The notes under the pieces: generated by a model
Database searches by the model: none
What the model was told of the DNA's origin: nothing
Seen by the model: only the letters and a program-made list of their open reading frames with translations
Source: an uncultured Microscilla sp.
GTDB taxonomy: Bacteria; Bacteroidota; Bacteroidia; Cytophagales; Microscillaceae
Direction of reading: 5' to 3'
DNA: 63,427 nucleotides
Assembly (NCBI RefSeq): GCF_947493425.1
Contig: NZ_CANLRP010000031.1
Coordinates: forward strand, 1-63,427
Position numbers and translations under genes: made by a program
In this document: positions 46,396 through 54,345 of the stretch, one piece after another
How the letters are laid out: the number at the start of each line of letters is the position of its first letter
Position numbering within the stretch: the first letter of the stretch is position 1

Positions 46396-48183
46396 CTACT
46401 CAAGCGCCTTTATCCACTGTTTGGGGGTAAGCCCGGTTTCTTTTTTAAAGTAAGTATTAAAGACCGTTTTTGAATTAAAGCCGCTTTCAAATGCTAGTCC
46501 GATAATGCTTAAGTGGGCATTTGACGGATTTTGTGCGAGCTGCTTAAATTGCTGAACCCGGTAAGAGTTGATCAATTGGTTGAAGTTTTCGCCCATTTTT
46601 TCGTTGATCAACCACGACAATTGATTGGCATGCATGCCCAAGGCTTTGGCAAGCAGTTTTAGTGATAGGTTGCTGTCAAGGTAAGGCTTTTCGTTGATAA
46701 GATACGCTCGAAGTTTTTGGGCATACTCTTCTACTTCGGCTTCGGCAATGAGCGGCTTTTTGGGTGGCTTATGAGCATTTTTGCCTGTTTTTACTGCATA
46801 CATTTTCTTTCTGAACACCTCATACCTGGGATCAGTTTTTAGGTCATCTACCATTACATCTGAGTAATGCATGAGTAAAAAGGGGGATTTTTTTTCAAGT
46901 TCAGCACTTACCCAGGCAAATGCTTTGTCGGTTTGGTGGAGCACTGTATAGACAAACAAAAGAAAAGAGTTTTCACGAAATCCCACAGGTAGTTTAGCAC
47001 GTTCTTCCAGGGTTTTCAACACCCGGTAAGCATTAGTTGTATCTTGCCGAAAGGCATAGCGCAATGCTTCTACTCCTAGTTTGTCGCCTTCTACCACTAT
47101 GCCTGGGGGCAACCCATCAAAATAACCTTTTACCTCGTCTGCTCTGCCCAATTTTAGCAAACAATAACATTTGAGGGTATGAGCAGGTACATTGAATTGG
47201 TTGGCTTGCAGCGATTGGTTGAGTATATCAAGGGATTGGGCAAAATGACGTTGTTGGTATAAAAAAAAGGCGTGAAAAAAACGGGTTTCCTGCGAAAGTG
47301 GATCAAGCATAAGTAGCTGGTCAAGGTGTGCTTTTGCTTCAATATTGTTGCCCGCAATCAAATACAAAAAAGTCAAATGCTGGTTTGCTTCCGCATAATG
47401 AGGGTTCAATTTGTGTGCTTGTACAGCTGCCTGCACAGCCATGCTATAATTGCCTTGAGTAAAAAAAAGTAAGTTTGAACGTTGATAGTGGGCTTCGGGG
47501 AGTTGGTGATTGATGACAAGTGCCTGATTGATACAAGTTTCGGCACGTTGCCAGGCGGTGGTATGCTCCATTGCTCCGGTAGTAGCCAAAAAACCTAAAG
47601 CATCGGCAAGCCCCAATAATGATTCGGCGTGGTGGGTATCTAACTTTAAGGCTTGCTCAAAACAAGTCACGCTTTTTTGGGCATCTTCGGGGTTCCACTT
47701 GCGAAAATAAAATCGCCCCTTAAGGTACCATTCATACGCTTGGTAGCTTTGGGTTTGCGGATTAATCAATTGTGCCTGAATATCAAAATGACCTAAAAAC
47801 TCCCTTGCTTTGTCAGCCACCAGTAGGCTAATCTCATCTTGAATATCAAAAATATGGTCTACCTTTCTGTCCCAGGTTTCCGACCATAAATGAATGTCTT
47901 CTGCTGCATCAATCAATTGTGCTGTGATACGCATTTTATCACCTGCCAACCGCACACTCCCTTCCAGTAGTAAGGCCACATTGAGCTGCTGTCCTATGTT
48001 GGTTACAGGAAGCTGTTTATTTTTAAAATAAAATGAAGAGGTGCGAGAGGTTACCCTAAGCCCTGGTATACGGGTAAGTGCATTGATGATTTCTTCGGTA
48101 ATACCATCACTAAAAAACTCGTTTTCGTTGCTGGTGCTCAGATTGGCAAAGGGCAACACCGCAATAGATTTTGGTTTGGGCAT
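46396..48183 (-). CDS. AraC-type regulator with FlgO/TolB-like N-terminal domain and TPR region
   Basis: A 595-residue cytoplasmic transcription regulator. Residues about 1-135 form a FlgO/TolB-N-like module (SIAVLPFANLSTSNENEFFSDG, broken as IAVLPFANLS then DGITEEI, and LLEGSVRLAGDKMRITAQLI). Residues about 140-450 are tetratricopeptide repeats (for example AESLLGLADALGF, LPEAHYQRSNLLFF). The C-terminal about 100 residues are an AraC helix-turn-helix pair (LSLKLLAKALGMHANQLSWLIN, then LSIIGLAFESGFNSKTVFNTYFK, split here for length). The domain order resembles signal-dependent regulators, where the TPR and FlgO-like parts may sense envelope state or partners. No transmembrane helix is seen. 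ATG at 48183. Confidence 0.85.
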   Translation of the reverse strand: MPKPKSIAVLPFANLSTSNENEFFSDGITEEIINALTRIPGLRVTSRTSSFYFKNKQLPVTNIGQQLNVALLLEGSVRLAGDKMRITAQLIDAAEDIHLWSETWDRKVDHIFDIQDEISLLVADKAREFLGHFDIQAQLINPQTQSYQAYEWYLKGRFYFRKWNPEDAQKSVTCFEQALKLDTHHAESLLGLADALGFLATTGAMEHTTAWQRAETCINQALVINHQLPEAHYQRSNLLFFTQGNYSMAVQAAVQAHKLNPHYAEANQHLTFLYLIAGNNIEAKAHLDQLLMLDPLSQETRFFHAFFLYQQRHFAQSLDILNQSLQANQFNVPAHTLKCYCLLKLGRADEVKGYFDGLPPGIVVEGDKLGVEALRYAFRQDTTNAYRVLKTLEERAKLPVGFRENSFLLFVYTVLHQTDKAFAWVSAELEKKSPFLLMHYSDVMVDDLKTDPRYEVFRKKMYAVKTGKNAHKPPKKPLIAEAEVEEYAQKLRAYLINEKPYLDSNLSLKLLAKALGMHANQLSWLINEKMGENFNQLINSYRVQQFKQLAQNPSNAHLSIIGLAFESGFNSKTVFNTYFKKETGLTPKQWIKALE

Positions 48184-48498
48184 ATTGTTGTATTGAAAGT
48201 AGATCGATTACACGTACTTTGTTTAAATGCATTGCAAGGTACTAAATAAGGGCTCATCACATAATATATGTGCTTCATCCAAACAATTGGTTTCATTGAA
48301 GCAAGTTCATATTTTTACTTTATGAAATAATGCGGTAATTTTTTCCAGAGTTACCGCCAATTTATTAAGTTTCCTTACTTTTTGCTACCATTATCGCCCT
48401 CAGTTGGTGGTTTTAATAACTGACCAGCCTATTATAATAATGGGCAAAGTATAGTGGGTAGCAATCCACCATTCAATTTTTAATCAAGTAAACCTCTT
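48184..48498. other. Divergent intergenic region
   Basis: A 315-bp region between the minus-strand AraC regulator and the plus-strand dehydratase gene; it should hold both promoters. I see no exact TAnnTTTG box and no repeat. Confidence 0.4.
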
Positions 48499-49449
48499 AT
48501 GTTCAACAGGATACCCACTCTGGAAGATATTCAGGATTGCGCTCAACGCATCCAATCTATTATTCATCATACCCCCGTGCTTACTTGTAGCAACCTGGAT
48601 GAGGTGTCAGGGGCACAGCTTTTTTTTAAATGTGAAAATTTTCAAAAAATTGGGGCTTTTAAAATGCGTGGAGCAAGTAGCGCAGGCACTTTGCTTAATG
48701 ATGAAGCCCGTCAGAAAGGGCTTGCGACACACTCGTCGGGCAACCACGGACAGGCTGTAGCGCTTACAGCAAAAATGCTGGGAGTGCCTGCGTATATTGT
48801 AATGCCCGAAAATGCTCCCTCGGTGAAAAAAAACGCAGTCAAAGGCTATGGAGCCCAAGTAATAGAGTGTGAGTCTACCGCAGCAGGCAGGCAAAATACT
48901 TTAGATAAGGTGGTAGCCAAAACCGGGGCTCATTTTATATCGCCCTATAACGATTACGGGGTCATTGCAGGGCAGGCTACTGCGGTAGTAGAGCTATTAG
49001 AAGAGGTGCAAGGTTTAGAAATTGTAATCACCCCACTAGGTGGTGGTGGTTTGATGGCAGGGGCTGCGTTGGCTTGTCATTATTTACAACCTTCGATAGA
49101 AGTAATAGGCGGTGAACCCAAAAATGCCGATGATGGATACCGTTCGTTTCGCTCAGGTAAAATAGAGCCTTTGGCCACCGAGGTAACCATTGCTGACGGC
49201 TTGCGTTCGCCTTTGGGAGACAAAACTTTTGGAATTATCAAAGAGCATGTAAACGATGTGGTCACGGTAACCGAAGAAGAAATTATACATGCTATGCGGT
49301 TGATTTGGGAACGAATGAAGCTTGTCATAGAACCTTCGTGTGCAGTGCCTTTTGCAGTAGTACTGCAGCAACCTGAACGTTTTAAGGATAAAAAAATCGG
49401 TATTATACTTACCGGAGGAAATGTAGACTTGACCAAGTTGCCTTTTTAG
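48499..49449 (+). CDS. PLP-dependent serine/threonine dehydratase family enzyme
   Basis: A 316-residue fold-type II PLP enzyme of the threonine/serine dehydratase and serine racemase group. The Schiff-base lysine is K55 in KIGAFKMRGA. The substrate loop SSGNHGQAVAL is near 79-89, and the phosphate-binding glycine loop is PLGGGGLMAG near 178-187. It is shorter than biosynthetic IlvA and lacks the C-terminal ACT-like regulatory domain, so it is of the catabolic or racemase type. The product (2-oxobutanoate, pyruvate or D-serine) cannot be settled from sequence. Its start ATG at 48499 is clear. Confidence 0.88.
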   Translation: MFNRIPTLEDIQDCAQRIQSIIHHTPVLTCSNLDEVSGAQLFFKCENFQKIGAFKMRGASSAGTLLNDEARQKGLATHSSGNHGQAVALTAKMLGVPAYIVMPENAPSVKKNAVKGYGAQVIECESTAAGRQNTLDKVVAKTGAHFISPYNDYGVIAGQATAVVELLEEVQGLEIVITPLGGGGLMAGAALACHYLQPSIEVIGGEPKNADDGYRSFRSGKIEPLATEVTIADGLRSPLGDKTFGIIKEHVNDVVTVTEEEIIHAMRLIWERMKLVIEPSCAVPFAVVLQQPERFKDKKIGIILTGGNVDLTKLPF

Positions 49450-49570
49450 CGTTATGGTCATTGATTAACTGACCTTTCGCAGGTCAAAAATTTGTTTCAT
49501 GTGAAAAAATACCACTCAGCAAAATACGCTTATAAAAGCAGTGACTCGAGTATCTGTGAGCCATTACTTC

Positions 49571-49645
49571 CCCGAATCAAGTTCGGGATCATGGATTTTC
49601 TACAGGTAAAAAAGTAATCAAAAAACCTCCGAATCAAGTTCGGAG
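49571..49645. repeat. REP-like hairpins after the dehydratase gene
   Basis: Two copies of the CCGAATCAAGTTCGG hairpin: 49571-49587 (CCCGAATCAAGTTCGGG) and 49627-49645 (CTCCGAATCAAGTTCGGAG). The surrounding gap (49450-49864) contains no gene; 49683-49790 is another structured-looking, repeat-like tract. Confidence 0.7.
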
Positions 49646-49842
49646 TTCAAGCACCGCAGCTGTAGTTTGTTTCGCCTAAATCTGTTGCACTACGCCGAAA
49701 CAGCTCAAACTCGCCTCCGGCTCAAACAGTGATCTGTTTTTACGGCTTCGTTTCACAGATTTTTAACGGCAACAAACTAAGGCTGAGTCCAGCTGACGCA
49801 CTCATAAACCAACATTGTAATTCTTTTCAATTAAACAAAAAA

Positions 49843-49866
49843 AATCACTGCGAAAGGTCAGTGATT
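49843..49866 (-). terminator. Terminator of the DUF1801 gene
   Basis: AATCACTG (49843-49850) pairs with 49859-49866 and a T-run follows on the minus strand. The hairpin overlaps the stop codon of the gene ending at 49865. Confidence 0.65.
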
Positions 49867-50236
49867 AATAAAAAGTCATCGCTTTCCGCAAAATCACCTG
49901 GATGTCATCTACGGGTAAGTCTTGGTTGGGTTGTATTCTCAGTATTTTGATGCGACTCCGCCCACCTTGTTCTAACAGCGGATGGGTAAACTCACTGCCT
50001 TTGGCGATGCCAATGTAGGGTTCTTTGGTTTGTTTGTCTATCCAGAAGTAACAAAACATTTTATTTTTGTAATAAAAAAATGGCATCCGATATTTCCAGG
50101 CATCGGCCATATTTTCGTCCAGTGACAAAATCAATTCGCGCAAAGCGAGCAAACAACTTTTGTTGGGTTCGGGTTGGTTGAGGTAAAAATTTTCTAAATC
50201 GTTGAGCATGTGACAGTCATTTGATAAAAAAGACAT
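49865..50236 (-). CDS. DUF1801 family protein
   Basis: About 123 residues. The DUF1801 fold is seen in LNQPEPNKSCLLALRELIL, DAWKYRMPFFYYKNKMFCYFWID (split here: DAWKYRMPFF, YYKNKMFCYF), and PYIGIAKGSEFTHPLLEQGG. The family is small and uncharacterised. The frame starts at a TTG at 50275; ATG codons at 50236 and 50209 are both possible starts, and 50209 gives the more compact domain. The gene follows the WYL-GyrI regulator by about 50 bp on the same strand, so the pair is probably co-transcribed. Confidence 0.8.
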   Translation of the reverse strand: MSFLSNDCHMLNDLENFYLNQPEPNKSCLLALRELILSLDENMADAWKYRMPFFYYKNKMFCYFWIDKQTKEPYIGIAKGSEFTHPLLEQGGRSRIKILRIQPNQDLPVDDIQVILRKAMTFY

Positions 50237-50284
50237 ATCACTCTGCCAATGATGAGGCAAAGCGATATGATACAATAATTGATT

Positions 50285-51523
50285 TTAATCTACTGCAATC
50301 AATATATCTACTTCGGCACTGTCAGGGTTTTGCGCCTTTTCGCCGTATATCTCAAAATCGGCAGTATACGCCCGAGGCAAGTCCATTCCCCATATTTTGT
50401 TCCACTCTTGCCCTACTACCCCTTGGTTAAGGTTGCCCTGCGCAACAAAACGCTGGTATTGCCCGCCGGCAAACACTTTTCCAGTCATTCCTTCAGGAAT
50501 ATGATCAAGCGTGTTCACCTTGCAGCCCAACAGCGTGGTATAAGGCTGGGTATAATCACCTTCATACTCGGTATAAATAGAATATACCTCGTTGTTTACC
50601 TTATTGGGTATTTTATTCAATAGTTGCTCAGTAATAAATCGTTGCCAAAGCGTACCTATATCTTGCAGTCCTTGTCCATTTTTATTAGAAGTTCTTACAG
50701 TAATACCTATTACTTTGAACGGTTCTATTTTCATTTTTTCCATTGGTTTTCCAAGTGTTTTGTTATCAGATATGGCAAAGGTATGGGCGGGAGATGACAA
50801 GGGTATGTCAGGGGTGGTCAAATATTTTTGCCGGCATTGTTCAAAGTATTCGGGTAAAGTCATCTGGTGGGGTTCAAAGCATTCAGCAAGCACTTTTAAC
50901 TTTTGAATATGGTCAAGCCTAAAAGATCGAAAGGCATTGCGTAAGCGGCAAAAAGCAATCAACAACCAGTTGCCTTGGGTACTGTATACAGCAAATGGTT
51001 CTATTACTCGCTGACTGGTGTCATTTTGTATCGAGCAATAGTGTAGCTCTACCAAAGTAAACTGGGTAATGGCAGTTTGCAAAACCACCAAATACTGGCT
51101 TCTTTGATCCAGGTAATTATTGTCTCGAATGTGAATTCGTTGGGCAAGCAACTCTGTTTTTTCCTTTTGTGACTGCTGTAATACCGATTTTATTTTGGTA
51201 ATCGCGCTTTGATAATGTGATGTCAAAGAATGGTCTTGCCTGGCAATCAATTGTTCTACTGTAATCAGGGCGTTGGCTTCTGCCTGAGTAAACATGATTG
51301 GTGGCAGATTATACCCTTGTACCAACGAGTAGCCTTTCCCTTCTTCTGTCACAATGGGCACTCCCGATTGTTCCAGTGTTCTAATGTCACGGTATACCGT
51401 TCGAATACTTACCTGGTGTTTTTCGGCTATTTCGCGGGCAGTCAATATTTGTTGGGATTGTAGTTGAGTCAAGATAGCCGTTAAGCGAGCCAGGCGGGGT
51501 TTAGATTCATTGTTCATGGGCAT
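50285..51523 (-). CDS. WYL-type HTH regulator fused to a GyrI-like effector-binding domain
   Basis: A fusion regulator of about 412 residues. The N-terminal 8-60 is a DeoR/HTH_11-type helix-turn-helix (REIAEKHQVSIRTVYRDIRTLEQ, split here: REIAEKHQVS, IRTVYRDIRTLEQ). Residues about 100-250 form a WYL ligand-binding region (RLRNAFRSFRLDHIQKL). Residues about 265-412 are a GyrI/AraC-type effector-binding domain (KIEPFKVIGITVRTSNKNGQ to AEVDILIAVD). It starts GTG at 51526, ATG at 51523 or ATG at 51517. It is probably a small-molecule-responsive regulator acting on its own operon and the DUF1801 gene. WYL proteins fused to GyrI are uncommon compared with either alone. Confidence 0.85.
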   Translation of the reverse strand: MPMNNESKPRLARLTAILTQLQSQQILTAREIAEKHQVSIRTVYRDIRTLEQSGVPIVTEEGKGYSLVQGYNLPPIMFTQAEANALITVEQLIARQDHSLTSHYQSAITKIKSVLQQSQKEKTELLAQRIHIRDNNYLDQRSQYLVVLQTAITQFTLVELHYCSIQNDTSQRVIEPFAVYSTQGNWLLIAFCRLRNAFRSFRLDHIQKLKVLAECFEPHQMTLPEYFEQCRQKYLTTPDIPLSSPAHTFAISDNKTLGKPMEKMKIEPFKVIGITVRTSNKNGQGLQDIGTLWQRFITEQLLNKIPNKVNNEVYSIYTEYEGDYTQPYTTLLGCKVNTLDHIPEGMTGKVFAGGQYQRFVAQGNLNQGVVGQEWNKIWGMDLPRAYTADFEIYGEKAQNPDSAEVDILIAVD

Positions 51524-51679
51524 CACATTGTTTACAAACCAAATTTACATAAAATCCCGTGGAAGCGTTCTATTATTTTCGTTCATTAACTTTTGCTCCG
51601 CGAATCTCTGAAAAGCTCGTATTATTCATAACTTTACGGTCAATTTATCAGAAAAAGAACAGTTTACTACAATCGCTTC

Positions 51680-52480
51680 ATGGGATTTATTGATTTTTTA
51701 GGTTTCTTTTTGGCAGTACTCGTAGGGTTTACAATGGGATTGTTTGGAGGGGGAGGTTCTATCTTAACGGTTCCTATACTTGTGTATTTATTCAAAATAA
51801 CTCCTTCGCTTGCTACCGCTTACTCATTATTTGTGGTAGGTATTGCGGCACTCAACGGGGTCATATCGTATGCCCGACAAAAGCTGGTAAGTATAAAAGC
51901 AGCTGTTGCCTTTGGGGTGCCTTCTTTGTTTACTGTATTTTTGGCAAGGGGTTTTATACTCCCTGCTCTGCCTCAAATCTTGCTCCACACCTCTTATTTT
52001 ACACTTACCAAGGAGATGGGACTGATGATGTTTTTCTCTATTGTGATGTTGCTTGCCTCGGTATCTATGATTAAAGGCAGAAAAGCTCCCGCTACTGCTG
52101 ATACTGAAAAACCCTGGAACTACCCCCGTATTATACTACAAAGTAGTTTTGTAGGGCTCATTATTGGCATTGTAGGGGCAGGAGGAGGCTTTTTGTTTGT
52201 GCCAGCCCTTATGTTTTTTACCGGACTCAATGTCAAAGAAGCTATAGGCACCTCTTTGTTCATTATTACCTTTAATTCGCTCATAGGTTTTACGGGCGAT
52301 TTGATGGAACAAAGTATTGAGTGGGGGTTCTTATCATTGTTTTCCGGATTGGCGATTGGGGGTATTTATCTGGGCATTTACATTAGTCAATTTGTTTCGC
52401 CAGCCAAGCTCAAGGTAAGCTTTGGTTGGTTTGTATTGTTAATGGGGATGTTTATTTTGTTGAAAGAGAGTTTTTTTTAA
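51680..52480 (+). CDS. TSUP family sulfite exporter TauE/SafE-like transporter
   Basis: A 266-residue inner-membrane protein with about eight helices in two inverted repeats. The TSUP pattern is present in both halves: GLFGGGGSILTVPILVYLF near residues 20-38 and GIVGAGGGFLFVPALMFF near 166-183. Substrates of the family are sulfite, sulfonates or similar anions; this one cannot be specified. ATG at 51680. Its stop lies six bases before a palindromic repeat element. Confidence 0.88.
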   Translation: MGFIDFLGFFLAVLVGFTMGLFGGGGSILTVPILVYLFKITPSLATAYSLFVVGIAALNGVISYARQKLVSIKAAVAFGVPSLFTVFLARGFILPALPQILLHTSYFTLTKEMGLMMFFSIVMLLASVSMIKGRKAPATADTEKPWNYPRIILQSSFVGLIIGIVGAGGGFLFVPALMFFTGLNVKEAIGTSLFIITFNSLIGFTGDLMEQSIEWGFLSLFSGLAIGGIYLGIYISQFVSPAKLKVSFGWFVLLMGMFILLKESFF

Positions 52481-52486
52481 CGCAAC

Positions 52487-52652
52487 CTTAGGAACGGTGT
52501 CAAAATAAATACGTATTCTTAACCTCCTCTTTTTTGGACATGCTTCGTTAAACAAACTTGCCATAGCTATGGCTATGCCGCGTTTTTTGGCCTCGCCTGA
52601 CCAAAAAATATTTCCTTAAACTATAGAACTTTATTTTTGCATCGATCCTTAG
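52487..52652. mobile_element. MITE-like quasi-palindromic element, copy 3
   Basis: 166 bp, same family as 27834-28035 and 45393-45558. It begins CCTTAGGAACGGTGTCAAAA and ends ATCGATCCTTAGG; the centre has the same palindrome GCCATAGCTATGGC at 52560-52573. It starts six bases after the TSUP stop codon. Confidence 0.8.
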
Positions 52653-52655
52653 GCT

Positions 52656-52972
52656 TAGAGCTTGTTTAAAAATCATTAATTAGGTTCCCGAATCAAGTTC
52701 GGCTCGCAGCTCCGAGCTTGTTCTCGGAGGACTGTGAGCTTTTACGTGCCTTTCCTGATTATATATTGTCAAATTTAGCCGTTGGCAGAGCCCCGAAACA
52801 AGTTCGGGATTTATAAACTCGGCACAGCAAAGCTGTAGCCATCGGTTATCAGCAATAGCGCTGCCCCGAATCAAGTTCGGGATTCCAGAACTATTACTTC
52901 AAAATTTGACGCATCTAATCTGAAAACTCATCATAAAATCTCCTATAAACGACCGCTTTAAACAAGCTCTTA
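52656..52972. repeat. Inverted-repeat-bounded block with REP hairpins
   Basis: A 14-bp inverted repeat, AGAGCTTGTTTAAA at the left and TTTAAACAAGCTCT at the right, bounds about 317 bp. Inside are hairpins CCGAATCAAGTTCGG (52688-52702), CTCCGAGCTTGTTCTCGGAG (52710-52729), CCCGAAACAAGTTCGGG (52792-52808) and CCCGAATCAAGTTCGGG (52865-52881). Part of the interior (52778-52841) recurs at 54130-54218. Confidence 0.65.
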
Positions 52973-53021
52973 TGTTGCCTGTAGCTAATAGCTTGAGATG
53001 TTACACCCAGTCAACTAAAAA

Positions 53022-53049
53022 AGCCCTTGCATCTGATGACACAAGGGCT
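53022..53049 (-). terminator. Terminator of plsY
   Basis: AGCCCTTG (53022-53029) pairs with 53042-53049; the minus strand continues into T. It lies 25 bases past the plsY stop. Confidence 0.75.
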
Positions 53050-53073
53050 CGATTGACAATAAATTTATACAAT

Positions 53074-53736
53074 TTAATCTCTTTTACGCATTCGAATATT
53101 TGCTCTGCTTTCTTCCCCCTGCAATAGCCTTACAATGTTTTTTTGATGGGTAAGTGCTACGATGGTAAACATCAAAAACCCAAATACAATAACGATGGGG
53201 TCTTCGGGGCGAAAACGTGGACTTAATAGCAACAATGGAAATGACAACGTGGCTAATAAAGAACCTAACGAAACATAGCGGAAAGCAAATAATACTATTA
53301 AAAATACACCTACACATAACAAGGTAGCTGTATGGTGCACAGCCAGCATCATGCCTAACAACGTTGCCACACCTTTACCGCCTTTAAAATTAGCGAATAC
53401 AGGAAAGATGTGTCCCACAATGGCAAGACTACCAAAAATGAGTTTGTAAAAAATCATTTTATATATCCAGAACTCATCATAAGGGGCAATCATCCCTGAG
53501 AAATCAAGTACCCAGGCAAGCGATGTAGCTGTAAATCCTTTGAGTATATCTATACTCATGACAAACATACCAGCTTTTTTACCCAATACTCTAAAGGTAT
53601 TGGTAGCTCCCGCATTACCACTTCCATGTTCTCTGATGTCCATTCCATACCTGTATTTTGAGAACCAAACAGCAGTAGGAATAGAGCCAAGTAAATAAGC
53701 TAATATAGATGTACAAATGATTAATAATATGCCCAT
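53074..53736 (-). CDS. plsY: Glycerol-3-phosphate acyltransferase PlsY
   Basis: Inner-membrane enzyme that transfers the acyl group of acyl-phosphate to sn-glycerol 3-phosphate, the first step of phospholipid synthesis in many bacteria. The 220 residues contain the three conserved PlsY blocks: GSGNAGATNTFRVLGKKAG (about 36-54), GHIFPVFANFKGGKGVATLL (about 108-127) and RYVSLGSLLA (about 150-160). Five membrane helices are expected. ATG at 53736. A strong promoter match lies at 53792-53823. The gene is a single unit, not linked to plsX or plsC here. Confidence 0.95.
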   Translation of the reverse strand: MGILLIICTSILAYLLGSIPTAVWFSKYRYGMDIREHGSGNAGATNTFRVLGKKAGMFVMSIDILKGFTATSLAWVLDFSGMIAPYDEFWIYKMIFYKLIFGSLAIVGHIFPVFANFKGGKGVATLLGMMLAVHHTATLLCVGVFLIVLFAFRYVSLGSLLATLSFPLLLLSPRFRPEDPIVIVFGFLMFTIVALTHQKNIVRLLQGEESRANIRMRKRD

Positions 53737-53791
53737 ATTTTAACGTTAATTCAGTATTAATTTAGAGTTAATAAATAACTACTCAAGCACA

Positions 53792-53823
53792 CAAAATTAA
53801 TATAACCATTGAGATTATTCAAA
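53792..53823 (-). promoter_or_regulatory. Promoter of plsY
   Basis: On the minus strand, TTTG (53823-53820), a 20-bp spacer and TAATTTTG (53799-53792): an exact match to the Bacteroidota consensus at the usual distance, about 55 bp upstream of the ATG. Confidence 0.7.
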
Positions 53824-54033
53824 GATTTATAGTGTTTAACGTATTTTTAGTCTCAAATAGTTGATCAAATATATAGTTAATTTAACACTATTTTATGGCA
53901 TACATCAGCTGTGAATGCTTAAGTTGCCTGTTTATATATATAGCAAAAAAAAATGGTAATTCATTGTATTTCTATTGAAAACCCCCTCTCAATAGGTGTT
54001 GAAAATTATTTTTTTTCTCTTAAATGAAAAAAA

Positions 54034-54056
54034 TCAGTGCCCAAAATGAGCACTGA
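54034..54056 (-). terminator. Terminator region after the giant Lys/Asp-tail gene
   Basis: TCAGTGC (54034-54040) pairs with GCACTGA (54050-54056) and a T-run follows on the minus strand. It lies about 290 bases past the stop at 54346, with the repeat block 54130-54218 between. Confidence 0.6.
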
Positions 54057-54129
54057 CTTTAGAGAGCAAACAAGAAATAACCTACCCATTTTGTAGCTAC
54101 TCTTTTGCCCCGATACTTTGTTACTTTTA

Positions 54130-54218
54130 GCCTTTGGCAGAGCCCCGAAATAAGTTCGGTTCACAACCCCGAACTTGATTCGGGGGATTTATAAACTCGG
54201 CACAGCAAAACTGTAGCC
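54130..54218. repeat. Repeat block with a nested REP hairpin
   Basis: This tract matches 52778-52841 (GCAGAGCCCCGAAA, then ATTTATAAACTCGGCACAGC and CTGTAGCC) but carries about 25 extra bases, including a second hairpin of opposite orientation (CCCCGAACTTGATTCGGGG, 54167-54185). It looks like one repeat inserted in another. Confidence 0.65.
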
Positions 54219-54345
54219 TCGGTTTGCAGCTGTAGGGCTGCTATGACTTTAAAAAGTGCCGCGTCTCAGAATAAAATAGTTAACAAAGAACAGGTATACT
54301 ATTTTTTAATTGCTCCCTCACTAAAAAAACAATTGTTTTATTTCA

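Noticed and set aside
49729..49950. 73-codon plus-strand frame after the dehydratase
   Set aside because: It runs through repeat DNA and the terminator of the DUF1801 gene and has no protein character.
53737..54345. Hidden gene in the 600-bp gap between plsY and the giant gene
   Set aside because: The gap holds the plsY promoter, a terminator and repeat blocks; no reading frame of any quality was seen on either strand.
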